DNA of 50,549 nt from Cloacibacillus sp. (GCA_036655895.1 JAVVPF010000023.1:1-50549), one strand, 5' to 3'; numbered from the stretch's first letter, positions 39,374-49,010 are shown. Notes: generated by a model from the sequence alone, not told the origin. Numbers and translations are program-made.

Positions 39374-40276
39374 TTACAGAGCCAGCAAAAAGAGTTTGTC
39401 CAGCTCGGAAAGATAGTAGTCCTCGCGGTATATCAAAACGTCCTGATACTCCTTCTCGTTGTCCGCGCATTCTCTTTGCGCCAGATTATAACGTTCAAGC
39501 AGATGCTTTGGAATGGGGGAGACCCACATAAAGGTTTCCTTATTATTGGCCAGCAGGTCAAACTGGCTGCCCCGCTCAAAGACAAAGATGCGGCGCTTCA
39601 CAGTCTCCGGCAGTTCTTCCCTTTTGATGGCCGCAAGCGCCAGGGAGGGGACAAAGGGGTCTGCGTGGGCTATCTCAATAAAAGAATCCAGGTCGGAGAG
39701 GCGTATCTGCTTTTGGGAGGCGAGCGCGCCCTCGCGGTGCGTGATGAGAACATACCGGAAATCTTTTACCAGCCTGTGCGCCAGCCTTTTTTCCTCAAAC
39801 ATGCTGTTGAAATAGGAGCTGAATTTCTTTGCGTAACGGATTATCCCGAGATTATATTCGGAGGAGAGCACATTGCTTATGGTATGTGATGAATTTGTTT
39901 CTTTATAATAGAACTCAGCGGCGCCGTCTGTCATCTTCAAAGAGAAACGGGCGAAGGCGTTTGCGATATAGCTTGCCCTCGGCACACAAATAGAAAATAT
40001 CTGTTTTGCCTCCATCTTGGTTTTATTTCTGTACATGTGCTCGATTTCTTCTATCTGCCCGATGATTTTTTTTGCGTAGCCCAGAAACTCTTCGCCCTCC
40101 GGCGTCAATGTCATGCCTTTGAAGGTGCGGTTGAAGAGCGTGATGCCCAGCTCAGATTCCAGTTCCTTAATGGAACGGCTCAAATTTGGCTGCGCAATGA
40201 GCAGCGACTGGGCCGCTTTGCTTATAGAGCCGCTCTTTGCCACCTCGATGATATAGGTCAAGCTTACTAAATTCAT
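39374..40276 (-). CDS. LysR-family transcriptional regulator
   Basis: A regulator of 300 residues with an N-terminal winged helix (VAKSGSISKAAQSLLIAQ, then NLSRSIKELESELGITLFNR) and a substrate-binding domain that begins ICVPRASYIANAFARF. It is a clear paralogue of the LysR at 6546-7472. A GGGGCG stretch upstream is only a weak ribosome site. The target is unknown. It faces away from the SGNH hydrolase and glycine-cleavage genes, so control of either is possible only by inference. Confidence 0.9.
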   Translation of the reverse strand: MNLVSLTYIIEVAKSGSISKAAQSLLIAQPNLSRSIKELESELGITLFNRTFKGMTLTPEGEEFLGYAKKIIGQIEEIEHMYRNKTKMEAKQIFSICVPRASYIANAFARFSLKMTDGAAEFYYKETNSSHTISNVLSSEYNLGIIRYAKKFSSYFNSMFEEKRLAHRLVKDFRYVLITHREGALASQKQIRLSDLDSFIEIAHADPFVPSLALAAIKREELPETVKRRIFVFERGSQFDLLANNKETFMWVSPIPKHLLERYNLAQRECADNEKEYQDVLIYREDYYLSELDKLFLLAL

Positions 40277-40800
40277 ATCTTAAACGCCCCGCCTTCGCCT
40301 ACTGCCACGCAGTTCTCTTGCGATACCATCCACGAATACTATGCGCAAACTACAGAATATTGACACCGACCAACAGAGACGACGGCCTTAGCCCATCTCT
40401 TTCATCAGTTCTTTAATACAGGCTTTCATATATAAATTATTTAACTGCTCTTGAAGTATCGATAACAACATACCATATTCTCCATGCCGCGTCAATATAG
40501 CGTGGTGAAGAGATATTCCGCTATAGGAAAAATGAAAAGCGCACAGGAAGGCTGGTGTTTTAATATGATTTATCCTTTTCGCCCAAGCTTTACAAGGCGT
40601 GTACCGCCTATTTGCGCCTCTTTGGCATGCTTTTCGACGCTCGGATTTATGGAGAGATCAAATCGCTCTTCTTATATCAATTTTCATAGGGCTATATATC
40701 AATTATAGGGCTTCGCAAATGCCTTATCGATTGCGTAAAATGAACGCATAAGATAACTGTGAAATATAAAAATTAATCAAGAGGTTCGGGGGTATGCGCC
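40277..40800. other. Intergenic region between LysR and the SGNH hydrolase gene
   Basis: No gene is supported. A short plus-strand frame near 40570-40690 reads SPKLYKACTAYLRLFGMLFD and has protein-like composition, but it has no start codon and ends at a TAG, so it could be a gene remnant. An inverted repeat TGCGT-7-ACGCA near 40734-40750 might be an operator for the next gene. No glycine riboswitch core was recognised. Confidence 0.3.
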
Positions 40801-41379
40801 ATGAAGGTCGTATGTTTAGGAGATAGCCTCACAGCCGGTTACGGCGTCCGTACAGAAGAATGCTGGGTCAGCCTTCTTGCCGGCATGACGGCGAGCAGCT
40901 GGGCCAATGCGGGCGTCACCGGCGACAGCACCGGCGGGATGCTTGCGCGGCTGAACCATATCCTTCTTTCCCAATCTCCCGACGCGGTGCTGATAATGGG
41001 CGGAGTCAACGACATCCTGGCCGCCGGCTCTTGGGAGTGCGCCAAACCTAATGTGACGGCGATGGTGCATCAGTGCGCCGCCTGCGGCGTGCGCCCTGTT
41101 ATAGGCACGCCGATCCCGCCGCACGCGGAGGCGGCGCGAGGCCGAAGCTCCCTGTTGGGTTTAGGTGCGACTGCGGAAAAAACGCGTTCCTATATCGAAT
41201 GGCTGCGGCTTTTTTCGGGCGAGTTCAAGCTGCGCATGGTAGATTTCGCGGCTGCCTTTGACGTTTATTCCAGGGAGTGCGGCTGGAGCCGCGCCTATTT
41301 TCCCGATGGGCTTCATCCATCGGTTGCGGGACACCGCGTCATGGCTGAGGCTGCTGCCGCGCAAAAATTTTTCCGTTAA
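40801..41379 (+). CDS. SGNH/GDSL-type esterase/lipase
   Basis: A hydrolase of 192 residues with the four SGNH blocks: GDSLTAGYG (catalytic Ser near residue 8), a Gly in NAGVTGDST, GGVNDI (Asn near 62) and DGLHPS (Asp/His near the C-terminus). No signal peptide is present, so it acts in the cytoplasm, probably as an acyl-ester hydrolase of the TesA/arylesterase kind. It lies 87 bases upstream of gcvT in the same direction and may be co-transcribed, although no functional link to glycine is obvious. Confidence 0.9.
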   Translation: MKVVCLGDSLTAGYGVRTEECWVSLLAGMTASSWANAGVTGDSTGGMLARLNHILLSQSPDAVLIMGGVNDILAAGSWECAKPNVTAMVHQCAACGVRPVIGTPIPPHAEAARGRSSLLGLGATAEKTRSYIEWLRLFSGEFKLRMVDFAAAFDVYSRECGWSRAYFPDGLHPSVAGHRVMAEAAAAQKFFR

Positions 41380-41466
41380 AAGTGAAAAAATACACAAAAA
41401 ATATAACACAAGACAGCTGAGGAGGAGCATTTTTGCTCGGCTGCGACATACTTAAGGAGGAAATAA

Positions 41467-42558
41467 ATGATGGATAAAAAAACCGCGCTTTATGACAGGC
41501 ACATTGAACTTGGCGGCAAGATGGTTTCTTTTGCGGGGCATCATATGCCCGTTCAGTTCCCAAAGGGCATTCTGGAAGAACACAAATTAGTGCGCGAGCA
41601 AGCGGGCATGTTTGACTGCAGCCACATGGGTGAGGCGCGCCTTGACGGGCCAGACGCTTTGAAGAACGTAAACAACCTTTTTTCCAACAGCTTTGACAGC
41701 ATGAAGGACGGCAGCTGCCGTTATTCTCTGATGCTCTATGAGGACGGCGGCTGCATCGACGATTTGATCGTCTACCGCCGCAATCAGGACAGCTACTATC
41801 TGGTCATAAACGCCTCCAATGCGGCGAAGGATGTGGACTGGATAAGGGATCACCTCATAGGCGACGTCCAGCTGACGGATATGTGCGACGACTATTCGCA
41901 GATAGCGGCGCAGGGGCCGGCGTCGCTTAAGATTTCGGAGATAGTCTCCGGTACGCCGCTTCCGACAAAATATTATACATTTACAGAGAATGTCGTCATT
42001 GCGGGGGTAGATTGCTTCGTTTCACGCACCGGCTATACCGGCTCCTTCGGTTACGAGCTCTTTATGCCAAACGAGGGCGCGACGGCGGTATGGGACGCGC
42101 TGCTTGCCATAGGCGTCGAGCCGTGCGGCCTGGGCTCGCGCGATACATTGCGCACAGAGGCCGCGCTTCCGCTTTACGGCCATGAGATAAGCGAAGTGAT
42201 TGACCCGCTGACTGCGGGGCTGGATTTTGCAGTAAAAATGGACAAGCCCGATTTCATAGGGAAGGCCGGATTGATAAAACGCGGCACGCCCTCAAAAAAG
42301 CGCGTCGGTGTAAAGGTGATAGGGCGCGGCGTCATTCGCGACCATCAAGATATATATGACGGAGATAAAAAGGTTGGCTTCGTTTCATCTGGAACCTTCA
42401 TGGCGTGGATCAACGCGAGCGCTGGTATGGCCTTCGTGGAGCCTGAGCTTGCCGTGCTGGGCAACAAGCTGGAGGTCGACGTGCGCGGCAGGCGCGTGCC
42501 GGTGGAGATAGTTCCGCTTCCCTTCTACAACACGGCGCGCGATATCCCGATTCTTTAA
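41467..42558 (+). CDS. gcvT: Glycine cleavage system T protein (aminomethyltransferase)
   Basis: A THF-dependent enzyme of 363 residues that releases ammonia from the aminomethyl-lipoyl H protein and forms 5,10-methylene-THF. The conserved MFDCSHMGE block near the N-terminus, the FVSRTGYTGSFGYELF block and GLGSRDTLRTEAALPLYG are all present. AAGGAGG lies 6 bases before the start. It opens the glycine-cleavage operon, which continues with gcvH 46 bases downstream. Confidence 0.96.
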   Translation: MMDKKTALYDRHIELGGKMVSFAGHHMPVQFPKGILEEHKLVREQAGMFDCSHMGEARLDGPDALKNVNNLFSNSFDSMKDGSCRYSLMLYEDGGCIDDLIVYRRNQDSYYLVINASNAAKDVDWIRDHLIGDVQLTDMCDDYSQIAAQGPASLKISEIVSGTPLPTKYYTFTENVVIAGVDCFVSRTGYTGSFGYELFMPNEGATAVWDALLAIGVEPCGLGSRDTLRTEAALPLYGHEISEVIDPLTAGLDFAVKMDKPDFIGKAGLIKRGTPSKKRVGVKVIGRGVIRDHQDIYDGDKKVGFVSSGTFMAWINASAGMAFVEPELAVLGNKLEVDVRGRRVPVEIVPLPFYNTARDIPIL

Positions 42559-42604
42559 GCGATCATATAAACCATAATCCAAAAAAACCTAGGAGGAAAA
42601 TATT

Positions 42605-42982
42605 ATGAATATCAAAAGCGATCTTAAGTACACAAAAACACATGAGTGGGTCAAAGAACTTGGCGATAATTGTGCGCTGCTTGGTCTGGACGATTATGCA
42701 CAGGATCAGCTGGGCGAACTGGTCTTTATAAACCTGCCCGAAGCGGGCGATGCAGTGACGGCGGGCGAGGCCTTTTGCGATGTCGAGAGCGTCAAAGCGG
42801 TGAGCGACATCTTTTCCGGCGTTACGGGCACGGTGGCTGAAATCAACGAAGAGCTGGCCGACAGGCCTCAGCTGGTGAACGAAGATCCTTACGGCGCGTG
42901 GCTCATAAAGGTCGAAGATATTTCCGCCTATGGCGAGCTGATGGACGAGAAAGAGTACAAAGCATACTGCGAGGCCATGTAG
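42605..42982 (+). CDS. gcvH: Glycine cleavage system H protein
   Basis: A lipoyl carrier protein of 125 residues. The lipoylation Lys is in VESVKAVSDI near residue 64, and the N-terminal KYTKTHEWVKE and the following LGLDDYAQDQLGELVF match the family. It shuttles the aminomethyl group between the P, T and L proteins. GGAGG lies 8 bases upstream of the start. Lipoylation is probably done by the lplA product encoded in the same operon. Confidence 0.97.
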   Translation: MNIKSDLKYTKTHEWVKELGDNCALLGLDDYAQDQLGELVFINLPEAGDAVTAGEAFCDVESVKAVSDIFSGVTGTVAEINEELADRPQLVNEDPYGAWLIKVEDISAYGELMDEKEYKAYCEAM

Positions 42983-43019
42983 TCCCTCCGCCCTGTGAAG
43001 GCAGAAAGGATTGATTTTT

Positions 43020-44342
43020 ATGAGTAGCTACGTTCCTTCTACAATGAAGCAAAGGCTGGAGATGCTTGAGGCTGTTGGAGTCTCATCTTTTGAGGAGCTT
43101 TACGCCGACGTCCCCGAAAGTATGCGTCTGAAAGAGGGCGCACTTGACCTCCCGGACGGAATGTCCGAGATGGAGGTCAAGGCGAGCATGGAGATGATGG
43201 CCGCAAAGAACAAGGTATTCCCATGTATTTTCCGCGGAGCCGGAGCCTATAACCACTATATCCCCTCCATCGTGAAGCGTGTGACCGCAAAAGAGGAGTT
43301 TGTCACCGCCTATACCCCCTATCAGGCTGAGATCAGCCAGGGCATTCTTCAGTCTATCTTTGAATATCAGACTATGATTTGTGAACTGACTGGCATGGAC
43401 GCCGCCAACGCCTCCGTTTATGACGGGCCCTCCGCCTCCGCCGAGGCCGCCGCTATGTGCCGCGACCGCAAGCGCGAGAAGGTCGTCATATCAGGCGCCT
43501 GCCACCCGGAGGTCATTAAGGTTATGCGCACCTACTGCTACGGCGCGGGCGCTGAATGCGTAGTGATTCCCGCAGCGGACGGCAGGACGGATGTTGACGC
43601 GCTTAAGGCCGCGCTTGATGATAAGACCGCCTGCGTGTGCGTGCAGCAGCCCAGCTTCTTCGGCATTGTCGAGGATTGCGCGGCCATCGCTGACTTGGTT
43701 CACGCGGCGGGCGCCAAGTTCATCATGAACGTCAATCCGATTGCGGCGGCGGTCCTCAAAACGCCGGCGGAGTGCGGCGCAGACATCGCAGTAGGCGAGG
43801 GGCAGCCCCTCGGCATACCGATGGCCTTCGGCGGCCCCTATCTTGGCTTCATGGCCTGTACGGAGAAAATGCAGCGCAAGCTGCCGGGGCGCATCGTAGG
43901 AGAGACGCGTGACGCAGAGGGCAGACGCTGCTTTGTCCTCACGCTGCAGGCCCGCGAGCAGCACATACGCCGCGAGAAGGCCTCTTCCAACATCTGCTCT
44001 AACGAGGCGCTCTGCGCCCTGACTGCGGGCGTCTACATGGCCGTGATGGGGCCGGAGGGAATGCGCGAGGTCGCCGAACAGTGCTTTGCTAAAGCGCATT
44101 ATATGGCCGCTAATATAATAAATATCCAGGGCTTCCATCTGGCATATCCGGGTGTATTTTTTAACGAATTTGTCACCGCCTGCCCAGTAGATACAGGGGA
44201 GCTGCTCTCTATCCTTGAGGAAAAGGGCATTTTGGGCGGCTTGGCCGTAGCGGAGGGTATACTGTGGTGCGCCACGGAGATGAACAGCAGGGAGCAGATA
44301 GATACGCTCGTTTCTGTCCTGAAGGAGGTAGCCGGCAAATGA
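43020..44342 (+). CDS. gcvPA: Glycine dehydrogenase (decarboxylating) subunit 1
   Basis: A protein of 440 residues, the N-terminal half of the split P protein. It has the family blocks FRGAGAYNHYIPSIVK and TPYQAEISQGILQSIFEYQTM. With GcvPB it decarboxylates glycine using PLP and passes the methylamine to GcvH. ATG 43020 follows AAAGGA by about 9 bases. Its stop codon overlaps the gcvPB start in an ATGA junction, as expected for two subunits made in equal amounts. Confidence 0.96.
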   Translation: MSSYVPSTMKQRLEMLEAVGVSSFEELYADVPESMRLKEGALDLPDGMSEMEVKASMEMMAAKNKVFPCIFRGAGAYNHYIPSIVKRVTAKEEFVTAYTPYQAEISQGILQSIFEYQTMICELTGMDAANASVYDGPSASAEAAAMCRDRKREKVVISGACHPEVIKVMRTYCYGAGAECVVIPAADGRTDVDALKAALDDKTACVCVQQPSFFGIVEDCAAIADLVHAAGAKFIMNVNPIAAAVLKTPAECGADIAVGEGQPLGIPMAFGGPYLGFMACTEKMQRKLPGRIVGETRDAEGRRCFVLTLQAREQHIRREKASSNICSNEALCALTAGVYMAVMGPEGMREVAEQCFAKAHYMAANIINIQGFHLAYPGVFFNEFVTACPVDTGELLSILEEKGILGGLAVAEGILWCATEMNSREQIDTLVSVLKEVAGK

Positions 44343-45769
44343 AGCTGATTTTTGAAAGAAGCGCCGCAGGACGCAGATGCGCCCCATTGCCCGTCTGTGA
44401 CGTGCCGTTTTACGGAATATCCGACGAGATGAAGCGCAGAACTGTTCCACGTCTGCCAGAGTTGGCGGAGGTGGATCTCTGCCGCCATTATACAGAGCTG
44501 AACAAACAGGTCTACGGGGTCAACTGCGGTTTTTACCCGCTCGGTTCCTGCACGATGAAATATAATCCCGCAGTCAATGAGGAGATTGCCGCGCTCAAAG
44601 GTTTTCAGGCAATCCACCCGCTCCAGCCGGAACATACCATGCAGGGCTGCATGGAGGTTTTAGCGACGCTGGAGGAGCTGCTCTCCGAGCTTGTGGGCAT
44701 GGACGCCATGACGTTCCAGCCGGCGGCCGGCGCGCACGGCGAGCTTACGGGGCTGCTGCTCATCAAGGCCTACCAGCTTGACAACGGCGGCGCGGCTCGT
44801 GACAAGATAATAGTTCCAGACTCCGCTCACGGCACCAACCCAGCAAGCTGCGCTATGGCGGGCTTTCAGGCGGTGAACATTCCCTCCGCCGCAGACGGCA
44901 GCGTCGACCTTGACGCCCTGCGCGCAGCAGTTGGGCCCGATACCGCAGGCCTCATGCTCACGAACCCAAATACCCTCGGTATGTTCGATAAAAATATACT
45001 CGAAATCACCAGAATCGTTCACGAAGCGGGCGGCCTCTGCTATTATGACGGCGCCAACATGAACGCCATTATGGGCGCGGCGCGCCCCGGCGACATGGGC
45101 TTTGACGTCATCCACCTCAATCTGCACAAGACCTTCTCTACGCCGCACGGCGGGGGCGGCCCGGGCGCAGCTGCGGTGGGCGCGAAGCAAATACTTGCGA
45201 AGTATATGCCCGGCAAGTCCATCGTCCGGAAAGAGAGCGGCTTTGCGTTTAAAGAGGCGCCCTCATCAATAGGCTCAGTCCGCTCCTTCTACGGCAATTT
45301 TCTCGTCTGCGTGCGCGCTCTGTGCTATGTCCTCTCTTTAGGCGGAGCCGGGCTGCGCGAGGCGTCGCAGAACGCCGTGCTGAACGCGAACTATCTGCGC
45401 GTCCTGCTCAAGGAGCATTGCCCCACCTCAAACGACGGCCTCTGTATGCACGAGTTTGTGCTGACGCTTGAGGAGCTGCATAAACAGACGGGCGTCACGG
45501 CAAGCGATGTCGCGAAGGCGATGCTTGACTGCGGCATGCACCCCCCGACCATGTACTTCCCGCTGATAGTGCATGAGGCGCTGATGTTCGAGCCTACGGA
45601 GACGGAGACAAAAGATACTTTGGACGAGGCGGCGCGCTCTATCGTCAAATTGCTTGAGATGGCGGCCAGCAAGCCTGAGGCGCTGCATAACGCCCCCCTG
45701 GCCACAGCGGTAGGACGCCCGGATGAAGTGGCTGCGGCGAGGACGCCGGTCATCCGTCACGGTTTCTAA
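44339..45769 (+). CDS. gcvPB: Glycine dehydrogenase (decarboxylating) subunit 2
   Basis: A protein of 476 residues, the PLP-binding half of the split P protein. The PLP lysine lies in HLNLHKTFSTPHGGGGPG, and the N-terminal SCTMKYNPAVNEE and ADSAHGTNP-like (PDSAHGTNPAS) blocks are present. ATG 44339 overlaps the gcvPA stop, with GGAGG 10 bases upstream. The preceding in-frame extension lies inside gcvPA and has no support. The start of the lplA gene follows after a single base. Confidence 0.96.
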   Translation: MKLIFERSAAGRRCAPLPVCDVPFYGISDEMKRRTVPRLPELAEVDLCRHYTELNKQVYGVNCGFYPLGSCTMKYNPAVNEEIAALKGFQAIHPLQPEHTMQGCMEVLATLEELLSELVGMDAMTFQPAAGAHGELTGLLLIKAYQLDNGGAARDKIIVPDSAHGTNPASCAMAGFQAVNIPSAADGSVDLDALRAAVGPDTAGLMLTNPNTLGMFDKNILEITRIVHEAGGLCYYDGANMNAIMGAARPGDMGFDVIHLNLHKTFSTPHGGGGPGAAAVGAKQILAKYMPGKSIVRKESGFAFKEAPSSIGSVRSFYGNFLVCVRALCYVLSLGGAGLREASQNAVLNANYLRVLLKEHCPTSNDGLCMHEFVLTLEELHKQTGVTASDVAKAMLDCGMHPPTMYFPLIVHEALMFEPTETETKDTLDEAARSIVKLLEMAASKPEALHNAPLATAVGRPDEVAAARTPVIRHGF

Positions 45770-45770
45770 G

Positions 45771-46763
45771 ATGATTGAAAAGACAGCTCTTGTCATCGCA
45801 GACGGATATACTCCATACAGGAATCAGGCCGTTGAAGAATATTTGATGCGGGAGGCGGAGCCCAAGAGCTGTACCATGTACCTCTGGCAAAACCGGCAGA
45901 CGGTCGTCATCGGCCGCAACCAAAACGGACGCGCCGAATGCCGCGTAGAGCAGCTTGAAAAGGACGGCGGGTATCTCGCCCGCCGCCTTTCCGGCGGAGG
46001 CGCGGTCTTCCACGACCTGGGGAACCTGAACTTCTCCTTTCTGGCGGCTGACCCAGACTACGATGTGGCACGTCAGCTGCGCGTGATACTTGCCGCCGTT
46101 CGCTCCTTCGGGCTGGCGGCTGAGGCCTCCGGACGCAACGACATCACGATAGACGGCAGGAAGTTCTCCGGCAACGCCTTTATGTCCTCCGCGCGGCGGC
46201 GCTGTCATCACGGCACGCTGCTGATAAGCGCCGACACCTCGCGCATGGTCAAATATCTAAACGTAGCGCAGGATAAGCTGGAAAATAAAGGCGTCCGTTC
46301 CGTCCGCTCCAGGGTAGTCAACCTATCGGAGCTTGAAAGCGCCATCACAGTCGAAAGCATGACGGCGGCGCTGCGCAGCGCCTTTTGCGCAGAGTACGGC
46401 GTAGCTTGCGAAGAGCGAGCGCTCTCCGAACTGGACGGCGGACGCCTGCGGGCGCTTACTGAAAAATTTGCCTCCGCCGCCTGGAGGCTTGAGTCTGAGC
46501 CGGACTTTTTATTCACCAGAAAAAAACGTTTTGTCTGGGGCGGCGCGGAAGTGCATCTGAAGGTAGAGGCGGGCAGGGTCGCGGAGGTGCGTCTTTTTAC
46601 AGACTCCATGGACCCCGAGCTCTCCGAAACGGCTGAAAAGGCCCTTCGCGGCGCGGAATTTTCATCAAAGGCGCTTTGCGGCGCGCTTGCCGAGCTTCCC
46701 TGCGAAGAGGCGCGCAAACAAATGCTCCTTGACATTTCTTCGATCCTTATGGAGGCGGAATAA
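45771..46763 (+). CDS. lplA: Lipoate-protein ligase
   Basis: A protein of 330 residues with the LplA/biotin-ligase fold: RRLSGGGAVFHDLGNLNFSF (the lipoyl-AMP loop), then NDITIDGRKFSGNAF and an accessory C-terminal domain (about residues 250-330). It attaches free lipoate to GcvH. ATG 45771 begins one base after the gcvPB stop, with no clear ribosome site, so translational coupling is likely. Its position inside the operon suggests a ligase dedicated to the glycine cleavage system. It overlaps lpdA by one base. Confidence 0.93.
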   Translation: MIEKTALVIADGYTPYRNQAVEEYLMREAEPKSCTMYLWQNRQTVVIGRNQNGRAECRVEQLEKDGGYLARRLSGGGAVFHDLGNLNFSFLAADPDYDVARQLRVILAAVRSFGLAAEASGRNDITIDGRKFSGNAFMSSARRRCHHGTLLISADTSRMVKYLNVAQDKLENKGVRSVRSRVVNLSELESAITVESMTAALRSAFCAEYGVACEERALSELDGGRLRALTEKFASAAWRLESEPDFLFTRKKRFVWGGAEVHLKVEAGRVAEVRLFTDSMDPELSETAEKALRGAEFSSKALCGALAELPCEEARKQMLLDISSILMEAE

Positions 46764-48169
46764 TGGATAACTATGATCTGATAATCATCGGCGCCGGGCC
46801 GGGAGGCTATGTGGGCGCTATCAGGGCGGCGCAGCTGGGGCTTTCGGTCTGTCTCATTGAGCGCAGGGAGGTCGGCGGCACCTGCCTTAACCGCGGCTGC
46901 ATCCCAACAAAATCTTTGCTTTATACCTCTACGCTCTTCTCCAAGGCCCTCCACGATTTTGAGCTGCTTGGGCTGAAGGCTGACAACGTCTCCTGTTCTC
47001 CGGAAAAAATGTACGCGCGCAAGGACCAGGTCGTCGAAAGGCTGCGCGGCGGCGTGGAGCAGCTTCTCAAATCCCACGGCGTCATGCGTCTTGCCGGCTC
47101 CGGTGCCGTCGCGGGGCAAGGGCGCGTGAAGTTCACCCCTCCCGCAGGCGATGAAAGAATGATCTATGCGAAAAACATCCTGATAGCCAGCGGCTCAGTT
47201 CCCGCGCGTACACAGTTTCCCGGCTGCGAACTTCCCGGAGTCATCACTAGCGACGAACTTCTCAGCGACAGCGGCATTGTGAAGAAAAAACTGCTGGTAT
47301 TCGGCGCGGGAGTCATCGCGGTCGAGTTTGCCACTGTATTTGCAAACCTTGGCTGCGAGGTTTCGCTTGTGGTGCGCAGCAGTCTGATGCGCGTCTGGGA
47401 TGCCGATATCTCCAAAAACTTTGGAGCCGTCCTCAAAAAACGCGGAATAAAGGTCTACGGCAAATCCACGGTAAACGAAGTCGTCCAACAGGGCGGCGGA
47501 CTCTTGTGCCGCTTCACCTCCGACGGGAAAGAATGCGAGCTTGAGGCGGAGAGCATACTTGTCGCAAACGGCCGCGACCCAGAGACGGAGGGCCTCTTCT
47601 GCGGAGGCTTTACCCTGCCTCTGTGCAATGGCCGCATCGTAGTAAACGACCGTTTTGAGACGCCCGTGCCGGGAATATACGCCATAGGAGACGTCACCGG
47701 AGGCATGCAGCTTGCTCATCTAGCCTCCGCTCAGGCTATCACCGTCTGTGAACGGCTTGCTGGAGAAGAACCGAGCGTTTGTCTGGAATTTGTACCAAAC
47801 TGCATCTATACCGACCCCGAGATCGCCTGCGTGGGCATGACAGAGGCGGAGGCTATCTCCGACGGCAGGTCGCTGCTGGTGGGCAAATATATGATGTCCG
47901 GCAATGGGAAAACGATCATCGAAAACGGAGAACGCGGATTTATCAAGCTGGTATTTGACGCGGAGAGCGAGATACTTCTTGGCGCGCAGCTCATGTGCGA
48001 GCGTGCAACAGACATGATAGCGGAACTTGCCACCGCCTGTGCGAACCACCTGACGGCGGAGCAGCTGACGCTGACGATGAGGCCGCACCCAACCTTCTGC
48101 GAGGCCGTCACAGAGGCTGTAGAGTCCGCTCACGGGCGCTCCATCCACAGCATGCCTCAGAAAAAATAA
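46763..48169 (+). CDS. lpdA: Dihydrolipoyl dehydrogenase (L protein)
   Basis: A FAD-dependent disulfide oxidoreductase of 468 residues. The FAD motif GAGPGGYVGAIRAAQLG is at the N-terminus, the redox pair is in GGTCLNRGCIPTK near residues 40-45, the NAD motif is FGAGVIAVEFATVFANLG near 180, and the C-terminal His-Glu is in HPTFCEAVTEA. It reoxidises dihydrolipoyl-GcvH and gives NADH. No N-terminal lipoyl domain is fused. It is last in the operon, and a terminator follows at 48209-48253. Confidence 0.96.
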   Translation: MDNYDLIIIGAGPGGYVGAIRAAQLGLSVCLIERREVGGTCLNRGCIPTKSLLYTSTLFSKALHDFELLGLKADNVSCSPEKMYARKDQVVERLRGGVEQLLKSHGVMRLAGSGAVAGQGRVKFTPPAGDERMIYAKNILIASGSVPARTQFPGCELPGVITSDELLSDSGIVKKKLLVFGAGVIAVEFATVFANLGCEVSLVVRSSLMRVWDADISKNFGAVLKKRGIKVYGKSTVNEVVQQGGGLLCRFTSDGKECELEAESILVANGRDPETEGLFCGGFTLPLCNGRIVVNDRFETPVPGIYAIGDVTGGMQLAHLASAQAITVCERLAGEEPSVCLEFVPNCIYTDPEIACVGMTEAEAISDGRSLLVGKYMMSGNGKTIIENGERGFIKLVFDAESEILLGAQLMCERATDMIAELATACANHLTAEQLTLTMRPHPTFCEAVTEAVESAHGRSIHSMPQKK

Positions 48170-48208
48170 AAGCGAGCACCACGCCTGAGACTACCTTTCG
48201 CCCGCTCC

Positions 48209-48253
48209 AAGGGCCGGCTATGCAACAAGCGGCCGGGGCCGGGCCTTCTTTTT
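48209..48253 (+). terminator. Terminator of the glycine-cleavage operon
   Basis: AAGGGCCGGC (48209-48218) pairs with GCCGGGCCTT (48238-48247) with one G-G mismatch, followed by CTTTTT. It separates gcvT-lpdA from fchA-folD. Confidence 0.7.
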
Positions 48254-48357
48254 AATAAACATTAGAGAAACGCTGATCAAATAATTTCGCCCAATAAGCA
48301 TAGACTGCCTAATCAACTGCGGGGGCGACCCTGACGACTTGAAAAGGAAGAAAAATA

Positions 48358-48987
48358 ATGAAAATAACTGAATTGAGCGGTATCAACTTTGTCGCCCGGC
48401 TCGCCTCCTGTGCGCCGGTGCCGGGCGGAGGCGGCGCGGCCGCCTTGGTAGGCGCCATCGGAGTAGCGCTGGGAAACATGGTGGGCAGCCTCACCGTAGG
48501 CAAACAGAAATACGCCGATGTACAGCAGGAAATATTAAACCTGAAGGCCAGGTCGGACGAACTGCAGGATAAGCTGCTTCTGTTGGTGGAAAAAGACGCC
48601 GAAGTATTTGAACCCCTCTCTCGGGCCTATGGAATGCCGAATGAGACGGAAGAAGAGCGAACAAAGAAGGCCAGCGTCATGGCAGAAGCGCTGCGCAAAG
48701 CCTGCGGCGCGCCTATGGAGATAATGGAGCTTTGCATAGAGGCTCTTGAAGTGATAGAACGTTTCTCCCAAATCGGCTCAAAAATCGCAATAAGCGACGC
48801 AGGATGCGCCGCCGTCTGCTGCCGCGCGGCCCTAAGCGCCGCGAGTTTGAACGTATTCATAAACACGAAAGCTATGGCCGATCGCGCCTATGCCCAGCAG
48901 CTCAACAAGCATGCGGTGGATATGCTCATCTCCGGCACGGACAGGGCTGACGCGGTTTTCACGGCGGTCATGTCACAGCTTAAATAG
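48358..48987 (+). CDS. fchA: Methenyltetrahydrofolate cyclohydrolase (FchA / cyclodeaminase family)
   Basis: A helical protein of 209 residues of the formiminotransferase-cyclodeaminase / FchA family. The folate-contacting N-terminal loop is PVPGGGGAAALVGAIGVALG, followed by a DAEVFEPLSRAYGMP segment typical of the family. It hydrolyses 5,10-methenyl-THF to 10-formyl-THF. A purine-rich AAAAGGAAG site precedes the ATG. It lies 23 bases upstream of folD, whose own cyclohydrolase residues are replaced, so it probably supplies this step. Confidence 0.9.
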   Translation: MKITELSGINFVARLASCAPVPGGGGAAALVGAIGVALGNMVGSLTVGKQKYADVQQEILNLKARSDELQDKLLLLVEKDAEVFEPLSRAYGMPNETEEERTKKASVMAEALRKACGAPMEIMELCIEALEVIERFSQIGSKIAISDAGCAAVCCRAALSAASLNVFINTKAMADRAYAQQLNKHAVDMLISGTDRADAVFTAVMSQLK

Positions 48988-49010
48988 AGTCAACTAAGGA
49001 GGAAACTGCT

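Noticed and set aside
41411-41441. CAGC...GCTG hairpin with TTTTT before gcvT as a terminator
   Set aside because: The T run is in the loop, not after the stem, and the stem is interrupted, so it is unlikely to stop transcription.
40277-41466. Glycine riboswitch before gcvT
   Set aside because: No glycine-aptamer core pattern was seen in the gap or in the 87 bases before gcvT. A covariance-model search would be decisive.
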